This document shows positions 36,717-49,455 of a stretch of 64,000 nt of DNA, piece by piece. The stretch lies in the NCBI GenBank assembly GCA_023053575.1, contig JAKZAP010000014.1, positions 10,230,001 through 10,294,000 on the forward strand, written 5' to 3'. The DNA is from Branchinecta lynchi (taxonomy: Eukaryota; Arthropoda; Branchiopoda; Anostraca; Branchinectidae). Numbering within the stretch: the first letter of the stretch is position 1; the number at the start of each line of letters is the position of its first letter. The notes below the pieces were generated by a model. It did not search any database. It had not been told where the DNA came from and saw nothing but the letters and a program-made list of their open reading frames with translations. A program made the position numbers and the translations under genes.

Positions 36717-37151
36717 ATTCAGTTATGAGCCTCGTCAAGTAAGTTTAATGCTTTTTCCTCGGTAGCCCCGAATCCCCTTGGAAATCCAGGAGGGGAAGCT
36801 GCCCCCCTGCCCACCCTAACTGACGCCCCTGCTCACTTCCACTTGTTAGTTCGAGTGTGTACGGAGGACTATAATTATTAGATCACATTAGGATAGCACA
36901 TTATGGTAGTGTGGCATCATGTAAGTGTAAGTAGACATACTTGCCACTTGACCATTGTGTGTTCCTCTTCGCCATTTTCACTCCTTTCATATTCGCTGAT
37001 ATTAACATTCTATCTAGCCAAAACATAACGTGCACATTATGTCTGCCGAGTCGGTAGCTTGAAGGGGTGGTTGGTAGCCCTCATTTCTGCCCCGTGGTTA
37101 TTTAAAATTCCCGCGGAATAATCCCTGTATGCAAAACAAACCGGTACTTAC

Positions 37152-37489
37152 TTAAATTCTCACTCGAGTCAACATGATGCACTGGAAGTTTATTGTGCTT
37201 ATTTGGCACTCCATTCCTCTCGAAAAGACCCGTCCTGGAATCTGGCAAACTGGAAGGCTGACTGGAATCCGGTTTGCCAATAACATTGTAGCTCAGAGGG
37301 TTGCTAAGTGGGGGGCTAACTGTGGACGCCTTTACGTGTGATATCCGCTGCTTCTTCGGTGGCGCCCCACCGTCTCCAGAGGAGGAGCGCTTGCCCGACG
37401 TTGGCGAGTTGCCAGGCTGAGTACTAGACGGTGATTGGCTGCTTCCGGAACTATCGCTTCCGGGGGGAGTGAGGTTCTGAGGTTTACGT
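37152..37489 (-). CDS. ELL: ELL exon c (Ser/Pro linker with basic patch)
   Basis: A 338-bp exon. The acceptor is TTTAATTGCAG at 37490 and the donor is a consensus GTAAGT at 37151. It continues the central block as RKPQNLTPPGSDSSG, then runs into a low-complexity Ser/Pro/Gly linker. About 45 residues in is APPKKQRISHVK, which lines up with human NKKPRISHF and could serve as a nuclear localisation patch. The remaining 60 residues are poorly conserved and probably disordered. One base of the next codon is left at the donor. The phase from the preceding exon (CG plus A makes Arg) fits exactly. Confidence 0.93.
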
Positions 37490-37863
37490 CTGCAATTAAA
37501 ACATACAAATCAGAGTCCGAACCAAGAGACTGTGCAACAGTAGTCATTACTGAAAAGACTGGCTAACCATTCCACAGGGAGACTAAGTATTCGTTAGGGA
37601 TGCAATATTGTCTCATTCATGTGTTACAAAAGATTAATACTTTGAAGCTTCGCATGTGCTTATTTGTGAAAGAGTTGTTCACGGACCTTGGAGCTTTTGG
37701 CGAACTTTTCGTAGCGTGCTTTCAAAAATAAAACGGAACAATTACAAAATGTAGAGATTTCACAATCTTACAATCCCATAAGGGAGCTATAGGGATATTA
37801 TGAAAGGCAGAATAAGCAAGAAAGGTCAAATATTCCTTCAGCCCAAGATGACTGCGAACCATA

Positions 37864-38099
37864 TTTGATAGTGCAAAACGGATACGTCAGCTGAATTTTA
37901 ACAGTGGTATACTTCAGCCCTTCTTGGCGAGGGTCCTCTTCGGGCTCAAAGCCGCTCAAGTTCGACAAACGAACTTGTGGAGAAAACACATTCGTTCTTC
38001 AAACTTGAGCGGCTTTGAGCCTGAAGACAACCCTTGCCAGAAGGGTCGAAATATAGCTCTAGCAAAATTCAGCTGATTTATCCATTTTGCACTGTCAAA
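37864..38099. mobile_element. fold-back with hammerhead-like core on both arms
   Basis: The outer ends (TTTGATAGTGCAAAACGGAT and TTTTGCACTGTCAAA) and inner arms (CAAAGCCGCTCAAGTT and complement) pair. The plus strand has CTGAAGA (38021-38027), a hairpin ACCCTT/AAGGGT and GAAA (38048-38051). The left arm holds a weaker antisense version. Confidence 0.7.
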
Positions 38100-39468
38100 T
38101 TTGTATTTTCATTTGCATAAATTGTTGTTGGCGCTTCAGGCGTCTGTTGTATGGCCGTCTTAGGCTTTTTCCAATAAATGATTATAATGGTTATAATGAC
38201 GTCACAACGTAAGCGGCATTCCCTTTGCTTTCCCCACAAAAGAAAAATCTAAAACAAATAACTGACAGTCCTATGTGCACACTCCATGTTGTACAATTCA
38301 GACATCAAACTGATAACATAGATCGATAAAAGAAAGTACGATATTAAGTCGAGAGAGTTACAGAGAAAACGGACGCCCCTGTGCTAAGAGACCAACCCCT
38401 GATTGAGACATCGTTGTGGTTTCCCATACATTGTGCATTGTCGAGATAAGGGACGCATAATTACGCTTTGTCCAATGAACCAGTCCAAGACGTAATCCAC
38501 TGATTCACTTGAACAAACAAACCGAGTTCGTTCATAGATTATTGTTCACAGAAAAGGGTTAACAATTGCAATCTATCAAGTTAAACGTTTTCCTGCACTA
38601 TCTCGACTCAGGACTACACGGATGCGTGAACCATGGCAAATTTGCAAACAAAAATCAGTCAAAATTTTCTTCTACGCTTTATCGAGCTAATATTCATAAA
38701 ATATTCACATAATTGTACTTATACACAGGCGAATTCAAGTCACATAATTGTGCACATACACAGATGTTTTTAACCACACGCATTTTAATAGTCGTTACTT
38801 TATTTTTACTTGCTGGTCATCGTGTGGGTTGTCGAGTCCGCATCGTTCTTTTACTGGCATGACACTGAACTGTTCTTGGGTCCACATCGCTCGTATGTTG
38901 TTTTAATTTGGGAATTTATGTGTTGGTTTATTGGTCCTTGAAGACAACGGAAATAAAAGTTTATCCCCGTTTGTCATAATAGAGGGATAATTAGCTGATC
39001 AATACGAAATACGAAACCCCGAAAATCTCGTTTTTTGTCCTTTCAATTTCATTCCCTCTTGCAAGGACCAAAGAGGCGGGGCTCCACATTGTTTTGCATT
39101 TTCCCGACTCCCGACAGTGTACCAGCTTCCGCATGGACATAGCATTTTACTTCTCCGCACTTACAGATCGCTTAGCAAATGAGAGACGCAGCGGTCTCAA
39201 GTATAACGAAAAGCATTTGCTTGGCTGGCAACACGGCAGGATATCACTCCACCACTCGTTCTACCGAGTAGTTAACGCAGCGTTTGACCCGGAAGCGCAT
39301 ACTTCTTTCCGAGAGATCAGTGTTGCCACGTGCGTTACTTCTGGTGCTTTTTGACAATTCTTGACAGAGGTTCATTCCCCCTTTAGAGCCATCTCGAACT
39401 ATGGACTGCTTTCGTTTCAACGTAACAAGATAACTGACGTAATTTGAGACTCATTTCAATATTCAGCA

Positions 39469-39867
39469 CTTAAAGAACACGCCATACTTGTGATATTAAT
39501 TCGTTCTACTTCAGTAGGATTTCCATCCATTCTCGTTCCCACGATTCTACACTTCATAAGTATATCCTATCTCCTCTATTAGCATTACACTAATGATGAT
39601 GATGATGATTGTCATGCATGCCAAGTATGTTTTCTTTATTTGACTGATGTCTCAGGCTACCGATAACTGTTTTAGAGAAGCTTATTGGTCCGGAGACCGG
39701 TTATGCAAATTTGGCCAAGTTTCCTATCCAAGACAAGGCACATGAAAAGAGCCTAAAACCAGCCGAGGCCTTGTATAATTTCCTGTAAGCATAGCTAAGT
39801 TTTAGAGAACTCAATTGTCTCGGAACATCTAAGAAGAAACAGTGTGTAGTGACAGGTGTCCTTTAAG
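39469..39867. mobile_element. TTAAAGGACAC-family MITE
   Basis: It begins CTTAAAGAACACGCC and ends GGTGTCCTTTAAG. The interior matches 25957-26314 and 22952-23209, with a GAT triplet repeat at 39594-39610. Confidence 0.65.
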
Positions 39868-40049
39868 CATTTCTCGCCTCTCGAGGTTCCCTGGCGGTGA
39901 CAACACGGCAAAATTTGCATAAGAGAGCTTTCGGATTAATGAGCATTCTGGAAAGAATATCCCTGATATTTCTCAGAAAGAGACAAACATGACAAACATG
40001 ACAATCAGTTCAGTACCGTCCGGGAAGAGGAGGGGGGGGGGGGGAGGAT

Positions 40050-40375
40050 TTAACTTACAGTTCTGAGCAACTGGGATTATCTAAAAATAAATTGAAAAAG
40101 TATTTGTTAGGCCAAGGTTCATAGTTTTTTTTCTTATTTTCTTATTATTTTTCTTTTTCCTCATTATTATTATTAAAAGAGTTGATGAGAGATCGGTGAT
40201 TGTTTTTTATTTTTATGCTTTTTTTGTTATGTTTTGTTTCTAGTTAATTATTAGTTAGGAATTGAGTTTTATGTATCCGCCCAGTTGCAAGTGCTTTTTT
40301 GTACCTTTCTTGGGGCGGGTACTGGCATCATAGTTAAATGTATTTGGGTCGTAAAAAACTGAACTGAACTACTAG
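40050..40375 (+). pseudogene. LINE 3' end with CTGAA tail
   Basis: A short frame gives SEQLGLSKNKLKKYLLGQGS then a stop, like the Phe/Leu-Lys-Lys-Leu-Lys end of many LINE reverse transcriptases. A T-rich 3' region follows, ending GTAAAAAACTGAACTGAACT. Only the extreme end is present. Confidence 0.5.
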
Positions 40376-41039
40376 AAATCTCTGGCACAAGAATGCCTTG
40401 GAAGGTAGATTGGATAACCATAATGGTTAATGGATCCTTTAATTCAAGTTTTTTTTTCCTGTCGGATTCGAATCGAGGTTTGGCGAAACAAAAGATCAGC
40501 AACTTCGAATATTCACCCTGAAAGTTTTCCTCTGGCTCTCTCTGAGCGTATGTAATAGGTCATTACTGAGGTGGTTAGATAATACATTCGATAATGTTTG
40601 TTTGTTGTCCTCTCTGCAATTTTTCCAAAAAGGCAGATCTATGATAAGGATCGGTAAACTTACGGTTGCTGCTCCCTTGACAACCCTCAAAAGTCACGAG
40701 ATGATCTCTGAACAGAAAATTCATAACATGAAAATCCCCCTTTTGAAAAGATAATGATCAGCCTAGGACCTACGTGACACAAGTCACGAAACAAAAGGAC
40801 AGCGAATATTTTTCCATTTCAAGTAATTATGTTTTCCGTGGTATGGAAGGAACTGGAATCACGTCGGGGAGAAATATTACGCAAGAAAACGTATATGCGA
40901 GAAAAAAAGAATTTCCCTGTTCGCAATCGTGTAAATCACAGTACCTGTACCGGACAATCTCATAACTTTACAATAAATATTTTGGAAAACGGGCATTATC
41001 ACGTATGGTGCGAACTGATGATCAGGTATTCCCGGCCGG

Positions 41040-41165
41040 TGTTCTGCACTTTCATCTTCAAGTATATAGTTAGTCATGTATATAGTTGTGTATGACGAGA
41101 GAACAAATATTCGTTTTTGTTGATACAATAAGGAATGTTTTGAAGAATAAAGATTGATTGATTGA
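41040..41165 (+). mobile_element. retroposon 3' end with ATTG tail
   Basis: It ends AAGAATAAAGATTGATTGAT TGATTG. A second retroposon tail in the opposite orientation (TGATTG repeats read on the minus strand, 41252-41280) lies about 90 bp away. Both are 3' ends only. Confidence 0.5.
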
Positions 41166-41189
41166 TTGAAATCTCAATCAATCAATCCG

Positions 41190-41400
41190 GATTCTGGTAT
41201 AGCAGTATGCAGTAACACCGTAGCCTTGAAGCAGAAGCATGTAGTAGCATCGTTCAATCAATCAATCAATCAATCAATTTTATTTAGGACCCTAATAGCA
41301 CTAGGCTAACATGGGCCGGAAAAATAAACACTCGTTAGTACTGCATGCTACTTTTTCGTACTACTCCATAGTACTATTTTGAGATAAATTTTTCATCGGG
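41190..41400. mobile_element. CCGATGAAAAATT-family element split by a retroposon
   Basis: The right end reads GAGATAAATTTTTCATCGG and, inwards, GTACTACTCCATAGTACT. The left part repeats GTAGTAGCATCG words. The two parts are separated by the minus-oriented AATC-tailed insertion at about 41252-41330. Confidence 0.5.
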
Positions 41401-41992
41401 GAAGTATAGGGAATAGGGGTGTGACTAAAATGAAGGCCCAACATATCCTCATAAACATAGCCTACAACGCAGTGAGGTTCACATATTGCCATCATGTTGC
41501 TACGCATGCCTAGTACGGGAGCTGGCTAGGACCAACACTCCTAAATTTTATCGAGAGTGGAGGCGAACTTCCCCGCCCCAGTGGCTGAAGACACCAGTTT
41601 TCCCAGAGAATTATAGGTTCTTGGTGAATCCAAACCAAATTCGCCTCATTAGCTTGATCATTCATGTATAGACTGTCAACAGAACATCAGGGAATTCGTG
41701 AGTAGTGGCGATAACGAACCGTCGTTGTTTACCAGATATCAGATGATTCCAGTGCATTCTCCATGAGCAAAAATTAGCACTGTCATCACACAGTTCATTG
41801 TCAGCGCGCCTCGCTACTGAATTTCAAACGTCACACAGCAGCAACAACAGAGGTCACCGGCTCTACCATGGAAATCTAGAATACAGCCGTAGTAACGAAC
41901 CAATCACCTAAACAGTGTTGCCACTTTTCTCTGACGGAACCTCTAACTTTTGGCTGCAAAAACCTGTGACATTCTGGCACCTTCGATTCTGA

Positions 41993-42033
<41 letters not shown>

Positions 42034-43266
42034 TACTAACGAGAAATCTCGCTTCATCATCTTTATAGCTATATGCTCAAGTTTTTTCTTCATTTTTGAA
42101 TTCACTGGTAAGGAACAGGTTACAGAATTCTAGCTCGCTTTGTTGAAGAAGCGAAACTCTCTGACAATTAGCAGAATTCTGCGGCCAGTGGCAACGCTGC
42201 ACCTAAAGGCGCAACGTCTCTCCCTCGTCATCTACAGCTCCCGGCATGGGAGCGGCTTGGTGTGGCGATATCTCCAGTCGACAAAAAAAAAATCTCACGA
42301 CTTCAAATTCCAGTCATACGGGTGACCCTGACGAGAATCTAACCTTGCAAGTATGAGCGCGCGTGCCATTCACATGCAGGGCAACAATAACAAGGAGAAA
42401 GGACTCGATTCTCTGATACCATCGGTTCCTCTCTTCGAAAATTCTCGGGAACAACAGTTTGGATCGAAGGTCAAAACGATCCTTACGGGTTGCGATTAAA
42501 ATGCCGCGGGATTCCACCCAAGGGACGCATATGGGAGGATTAGACCAGCTACAGGAAGAAAAATCACAACTGAAACCAACTTTCTCAGTCCTACTACCGC
42601 CAACGATAGGCTTCGGAAATACCGAGCAGAACAACTACAGCTGACTCAAGTTCAAGTTACAAAAGTAAGGAGACATTTTGAACTAAAAGCCGGGAATAAA
42701 CTCGCGTTAGTCCATAACTCGAAATCTCAACAACAGCCACTCGCTCGGTTCTTAGCAGGATTTGGTAAATAATGGCTTTGGCGTTCTCAGTACAGGAGAA
42801 TTCGTGTGTCGAGGCACCAGACACGTTGCTTGACGTCACCATTCCGATAGCTGATGCTATAAACGCTTACAGATCACCTTTCTCAACCAGATGTTAGTGA
42901 AGAACTTGTGAAACGTGAGCAATGACCAGCAAATAACGGGGCCGCCTAGACGTTCATCTGAACGGCTTTAGCATAGTAGGCTACTCCTTAGGATCTAACT
43001 CAAATTCTATCATCATGCGAATCCCCACTAGAGGTCTCCGATTTACCATTCAACAACACTCCAATTCCACTTAATCTTTCCCGGCAAAGCCGGAACAATA
43101 GAGCGGAGAACAGAACACGGAATTTGAAAGATACAACCACCAATCCTCAAATGAATTTTCTTTTTGCTATATTTCATCATCGGGATTCGGAATGAGAAAG
43201 GGTCATTTCATGATGCAAGCCAAATCAGCTCAACACCGAAGGTCTCCAGTGCATACAGGCTCCGTG

Positions 43267-44090
43267 AACAAGACCAAAGGTTTCGATGTGATCCCAAAAA
43301 TTCAATATCTGATCCAGACAACTGGGTCTTGTCTTAGCCAGATCCAGTCATCGCCAGACTCCTTGAACATTTTTATAATTAAAATTCAGTAACAGATTAA
43401 AGCCGAATAGCTAATCATCTGAGAAAAACTTCCTGCCACTACCGCCAATTTCCCGATTTCGGCCAAACTCCAGAACTAATTGTCCGGCGAAAAAAAAGAA
43501 AGCTCAAAAATGAACTCAGGGTATCTTCTTTCCCCAATAATGAACATCTAATCAACTTCAAATACAAAGTTAGCTTATAACGAATTTTCCGACTCCAGCC
43601 GGATTCCGGTCGAACTATATGTCCGGGTAAAATATGATTGTCACACACGGATTCAGCATCTCTTCTTACCCCTAAATCGGTTATCTAATCAACTGGAAAT
43701 AAAACTTTAACTTCTACCAATTTTCCGTTTTTGGCCGGATTCCGGGCGAACTACATGTCCGGATAGAAAATTTTTTCACATAAGTGTTCAGCATGTCTTC
43801 TTACCCCATAATCGACTATCACATTAGCTATTAAAAATATTTTGTTTGCCCCTTGATTTGAAACCCCTCCCCCACCCCCTAAATATAGGGCTACAAAGCC
43901 CATCTACGAACTTGACTGTCCTACGACCCAACGAATCCTCACACCAAGTTTCATCAAAATACCTCATTCCCTTCGAGAGTTATCGTGCTTACAGACGGAC
44001 GGACGGACAGACGGACGGACGGACGAACAGACGGACGGACAACTTTTGCGATGTCATAGGTATCCCTCCACCTACCTTTAGGATCCCAAA
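43267..44090 (+). repeat. composite dispersed repeat, copy 2
   Basis: It has the same order of parts as 30906-31950: ACAAGACCAAAGGTTTCGAT, internal units marked CAGCATCTCTTCTTACCCC and CAGCATGTCTTCTTACCCC, then CACCAAGTTTCATCAAAAT, a GACG/GACA array (43995-44041) and TTTTGCGATGTCATAGGTAT. It ends at AGGATCCCAAAAAG. Confidence 0.75.
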
Positions 44091-44139
44091 AAGAAGAAAG
44101 GGCAACCCAGGGTTGGTCACCAAGAACCAGGGTGCACGA

Positions 44140-44280
44140 GTTACTTCAGGATAATTTGGGTTACTTTTTGTTACATTGGGTTACATTGCATTGGGTTACA
44201 TTAGGTTACATTGGGTTACTTTGAGATACTTTTGGGTTACTTTCCAGGGTGTACGAAGTTACTTTTGGTGACCAGCCCTG
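44140..44280. repeat. irregular GGGTTACATT tandem array
   Basis: The words GGGTTACTTT and GGGTTACATT recur about eight times over 140 bp with irregular spacing. Confidence 0.8.
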
Positions 44281-45599
44281 GAGGGGAACTCCAATTGTTG
44301 GCAAGTTTTCTTTTACACTTGCCGCATGGATGCCAAGATCCGTCGCGGTGTGAGCAGACCGATATCAGATCTGGAAAGTGGTGTATTTAATGCAATTATA
44401 ACTGAATCGACATGCATCTATAATTACTAGTTTTCAAGATTTATCGGCAATGGTCACAGAACGTGACTGGCCGTGGGAAAATGAGGCGGCAGTCCGTCAG
44501 TCTTCAAATAAGATGTTTGATTTTCTACAAAACGTCATCGCTGGGATCCGTCCACAAAAAAAGGATTGCTTGTCAGAACAACCAAAGAAAGACCGGAAGA
44601 GAAGAAACTTCACTTAAATCACGTCGGGGAAAACTGAGCTGCCCGCTACCTAGTGTTTGGACTTCGTCTAACTTTAAAGCGGATCACAAAAAAATGGTCT
44701 TTCTACCATACACACAATGATAACCATCCACACTGCCACTATGACTGTTCAAAACCACAAAAACACCGTCAAACAATGGAGAAAAAAACCCACCCAATTT
44801 CCTAGGTTTGAAATAATTCGGTCTGGACCAAATCTCAGCCGATTATCCGGGACATCCTTTAGGGATGCCAAGGATCAAAATAATAATTTCCATATAAATG
44901 CTCCAACTGTTTATTACACATACAAATAAATTAAAAACAAGACCACTGTGGCACTCCTTAAGACATAATAATCAATTAATTCTTATAATTCTTTGCTAAT
45001 CAAACGTGGAACATTTTGTCATCTGGAAAAGAAGACCTTCTGCGTGGGTTTTTCTCGCGCCAAAACGGCAACCGGGCAATCAAGTGCAAATCAATAAACT
45101 GGTGGCTTGCCATCAGGAAGAGAAGGTAAACATAATGTTTGGATTATGTCTTCAAAAGATGAAAATGAGACTAAACCAAAAAAAAATGTAAACAAACCAA
45201 GAGGATTTTCAAACAACAACACGTGACACGTGAAGTTTGACAATGATTTCGCAGAAGGGATCGTCGAAATGTCAACAGAAAGACGTTTTAACGACAGTCG
45301 AAACTACAACCGCTACGGAGCGCTAATTATCGCGACCCATGAAGATAAGGGAGTTCTTTATCTTTTCATAATTACGGTCCTTGAATTAAACAGCTTCACA
45401 TTTATTTATTTCACTTATCGGTTCCAGACGCGTCGATAAGTGATTATTTTGCAAAGGTTATTTGGTTAAAAAAAAAAATTTATTTGATCGACAATCGCGA
45501 GATTATCGACTCAGAGGAGGCCTTTGTTACTGCAGACAGCCCACTTTCGCGACTAGACTGTAATGAAGGCCGAGAATAGTCAAGGAACTTATTCGACTC

Positions 45600-45835
45600 C
45601 CCTTTCTTACAAAAATACATGTTTACCGTTTTCTCTTCTGAGTATTTTTCTTCTTTTTTTTGCCGTTAATATTTGTCTGTGTGTGTAGCTTATTTATGCT
45701 TGTAATGTGGTGTAGTAATTGCAATGTGAATATTTTCAGGATAGGTTAGTGGGGGTCAGCTTCAGGGGGTCTTGTTTCTTACCTTATATCTATGTTATGT
45801 AGTTTGTGTGGTACGAATAAATAAATGAATGAATT
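45600..45835 (+). mobile_element. retroposon 3' end with AAATGAATGAA tail
   Basis: A T-rich, stop-rich stretch ends GGTACGAATAAATAAATGAA TGAATT, the style of other retroposon tails in this window. No coding part is visible. Confidence 0.4.
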
Positions 45836-46494
45836 ACAACCGAAAAATCTTGTTCAGACAAGGCACCTGTAATTGTTCGTCATTTTTTTTTTTCGATCCT
45901 GAACAGAAATAATATCTTAATCTGAATATGATTGAGCAGGTGAGCATGGCATGTAAAATAAGTTAAAATTACTAAGTAAGTAAGTAAGTAATTTATTTTT
46001 AATCTTCAGCCAGAAGACAGGGTAGACGCTCATGCGCTGGAAAATTATAGGAAACTACAGAAAATATTGCCACGGTATGTTGATAATTCTTCACATGACT
46101 TTCCATTAGAACGGCTTCCAGGCGATCTTTTTCCCCCGTACGTTCCTCAACGGCTGCTAGATAATGCGCAGATAGGACAAAAGTAGATAGTGCTCTGCAC
46201 GCTCTACTTTGGGTAGATAGAAAACCGAACTGATCATACTAACAATAAATAAACTCCCAAGAAGTAATTTATTCTATCTGACCAATGACCCTAAACTAAG
46301 TGGCCTCATACTGGCCCACTGAAAGATACGTAGAGGAAGGCTATGATGGAAAACTAGGGTATGAACTTACGGGACCTTGGTCAGTAACAACACCATCAAA
46401 TTTAACCACCAAATAAACAATCCTAGGTGAAATTCAAATTGCGGGTTTTATCTGTGACTTTCGTTTTGTCAGGACGTCGTCCGTGTTCTCAATG

Positions 46495-46655
46495 CAGGGC
46501 CGTATCCAGGGGGGGGAGTCCGGGGGGTTTACCCCCCCCCCCCTCCGAAACATAAAAAAATAATCATTTTTATAGGCTTCTCACTCTGATTTATGTCTTT
46601 TTTTCCGACCCGCAGGCACCCCCCCCCCCGAAATAAATTCCTGGATACGGGCCTG
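46495..46655. mobile_element. hAT-type MITE (161 bp)
   Basis: A perfect 8-bp TSD, TCTCAATG (46487-46494, 46656-46663), flanks ends CAGGGCCGTATCCAGG and CAGGCCCGTATCCAGG (right, read inward). Long G and C runs lie next to the ends, so the arms also pair as poly-G with poly-C. Confidence 0.9.
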
Positions 46656-48542
46656 TCTCAATGACACTAGGTACAAGAAGCCTACCGTGAAAAAAAATCC
46701 CTCACAGTGTCAACAGACAAATTAGCTGCCTGTTAAACTTTAAAGCTGATTGTCGCATTTTAGTTTACAGAATGGATTAGAGCTCTCCCTCTTTTTCGGT
46801 TCGTACCTTTGAATTCTAGTTCGTCAGTTGCTGTCATTTTTATTTACGTTCAAGTTAATGGCCGGGAATTAAAACTGTGCGTGTTACTCTGCCACAATCG
46901 TCATGAAGTTCCTCTTTTATATATTAGAAATTGTTCTGATTTTTTGGTAGCAGCTGCTTCACAAATGGTGACAGATTAGACTGGAATCAAGCCAGCAAAT
47001 TAGTCTCGTTTGATTTGGTTGAAGGCTTCCAACTCAACAGCTCGCTGAGCGTGCAATTGATTCGTGACCTAGAATAAGGTTGCTGTCTCTAAATGATCTC
47101 ATGCTATTAACATTTACAGAAGCTCGGATTTGTGTCAATATATTTTAAGTCCCTTTAATTTTTTTTTGTAATGATTCTTTAATGTTTTTAAGTTTTCATT
47201 CGTGCCATTTACATTTTTTTTTGTATTACGCGGCTGCACCCAAGAAGCGGGTCATAAACAAATAATATCAATAATAATAAGAAGTGTAATATTTATATTT
47301 TCTTGTTTCATCCTTATCATATTTTCAATTTGGAATGTTTCTCTTTTCTTTCTCACATTTGAACTGTATGATGGCTAAAAAATAAGTTGTTATTATTATT
47401 ATGTCATTATCTGCTACTCCTTTCTGGGATCCCAAACGAAAGTGAGGATACCGTTTACATCCACGATAGCTCCAGAACGGATTGAAATATGCTGATGGTG
47501 CTTTAGGCTCCTTAGGTAAGATTGTGAATGCTTGAATTTTAAAACTTGGTTTTGAAACTTGAACACATAGATATATCTAACAATATTTAGGGACGGAGGG
47601 GCTCTGGAACAGTGGGACGAAGTAAGTTCTTCAATCAAACTGATTGGAAGGTTGATATTAGGATAAAAGGTTACGGTGGATCTGGAAATGACAATTACTT
47701 CTGGAACCGGATGTCTCCGATAACCCGGCCGGATATCCACGCTGTAGTTTACGCTTGAGGAAGTCCTTACGACAATGTTTCAATTTTTAGTGTTCTTGAT
47801 CCTTTTTAGAAACGCAAAATAATCACAATCGCTGCACCGGTCACATCTAGGAGCACATAATGCCTGGACAGCCTCCTTACCCTTTTTTTTTGTCCCTCCT
47901 CACACAAATGTGGCGCCTACACTTTTCTTTTTTTACTTTAAATCTTTGCTTGTTTACTACTTCTAATCTTATTTTCCCTTTACTTTAAAAAACTTAACCT
48001 TTTACAATAGGCTACACAAAATCAATCACAAGCATCCAAACATCATTGTAACATGGAAAACGAGTAAAAAGAAAAGGAGCTCAACCCACAAGGAGAGGTG
48101 TCCTTCCGCCTCAGGTTAAATCTACTGTGACAAAAAACAAAAATTCCAACAAAAAACAAAACTCGGAATTGCTTGACAATATTTACATAAATCAAACTCA
48201 ACATGCCTCCAAACCCAATAAACTTTATTTATTATTACACTTGGCGTTAAGCTTTTAGATTGTCGCCAAAATTTTCATTACGATCTATATTTTTCAAGAA
48301 ATCAAGAAAAGATTCCCGCTTTAAAGAGCTCCCTTTCGGTAAGGATGGGCATCTGAAGAATGTCTTCAAAATAATAGTGAAACCACAATGCCGATAAGAT
48401 ACAGCCTATTCCTTCAATAATTGTGATGTACAGTAAATGTCTAGGATTTGACATTTATAGGACTAAAATGTCACATAAGTAATGGGAGCTCCCTCTTAGG
48501 AACTCCGATAAAGGCGGAAGTTAAGCCCAAGCGCAAATCATC

Positions 48543-48833
48543 CCGATGAAAAATTTATCTCAAAATAGTACTATGAGGTAGTACGAAAAAGTAGCATGCA
48601 GTACTAACGATGCTACTACATGCTTCTACTTCAAGGCTACCGTGTTACTGCATACTACTATATGCTACTATTAGCAAGACTGGATGCTACTGGATACTAC
48701 TACATAATATCGGACCAGTCTGAGGCACATTAAATGATAGTATTCTTTGCTATTACATAGTATTACATGCAACGTTTTCGTAATACTACCATACTAATAC
48801 GCAGGCTACAAATTTTTCATCGGACTAATAAAG
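48543..48833. mobile_element. CCGATGAAAAATT-family MITE
   Basis: The ends CCGATGAAAAATTTATC and CCGATGAAAAATTTGTA (right, read inward) are inverted. The body is a series of imperfect TACTACTATGCTACTA-like words. Fragments occur at 12890 and 41380. No TSD can be fixed. Confidence 0.65.
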
Positions 48834-49359
48834 CTGAAACCACATAAGAATGAGTGCAGACAGCTAGTCCCATAACAACCAGTTTTACATGACGTCAATT
48901 GTCTGGTCGAGGATCTCATACTCTCAGCCATATGGTGTAACGAGGCCTAACCTAGGCCTAACCAAGAAATCACTGATTGGCAATGAGTCTATGCTAGGAA
49001 CTGTCAGCTCGACTCCAATACAGGCTTCTCCCCTACATCAGATTAGAAGGGATATTTAGTTGGTCTCCTAGGATACGTATCGCTCGTTTAATAAACAGGA
49101 GTCATTATAAATTATTATGCGGAAAAACAGTAAATTGTGCTTATTTTCAGAAATCAGGTGACGTGAATAGTTAAAAGCGGTTAAAAATAGGTTAAGTTAA
49201 CGTCAACGAGGGATGGAGGAGTAGCCAGAAACATTAAGAAATGTAAAGTATTATTGCCCTGCCGGCAAAAATCAGCCCGGTAACCGGTTAATTATTTTAT
49301 TCACGACTACTATATTTAGCAGCTTTAAGTAGTTGCATGGAATCTTATGCAGGGGTATG

Positions 49360-49455
49360 GAGTACAGGCGTAGCGATGCCATGGAATCGTATGCAGTGGT
49401 ATGGAGTATAAGCGCAGCGATAGCATGGAATCGTATGGAGTACAGACGCAGCGAG
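49360..49455. repeat. about 50-bp tandem repeat
   Basis: The words TATGGAGTACAGGCGTAGCG and ATGGAATCGTATG recur at about 50-bp spacing, two to three copies, inside a stretch rich in TAGTAGTAT words (to 49620). Confidence 0.65.

Larger units (their letters stand above)
36048..36831. mobile_element. candidate hAT-like element enclosing a fold-back
   Basis: The left end CAGAGGCGTCA and right end (read inward) CAGGGGCGTCA differ at one base. Flanking 8-mers CTCAGCTC and CTCACTTC agree at six of eight positions. The 36250-36716 fold-back lies inside. The TSD is imperfect, so this is tentative. Confidence 0.4.
26612..37151 (-). other. ELL intron between exons c and d (10.5 kb)
   Basis: It contains a LINE C-terminal fragment (27365-27690), a hAT MITE (28358-28632) and a remnant of another (28775-28843), a fold-back (30025-30316), a 0.8 to 1 kb composite repeat (30906-31950), a mariner-type MITE (33411-33580), a 3-bp-TSD element (33955-34412), a retroposon-like tail ending in TTGATTGATTG (about 34820), a 35-G tract and a nested hAT-like/fold-back/LINE composite (36048-36831). 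There is no second gene that I can support. Confidence 0.75.

Noticed and set aside
47414..47740. 108-codon minus-strand open frame in the largest ELL intron
   Set aside because: There is no recognisable motif, and its right-hand end carries the GGGATCCCAAA word of a dispersed repeat; no splice context ties it to ELL.
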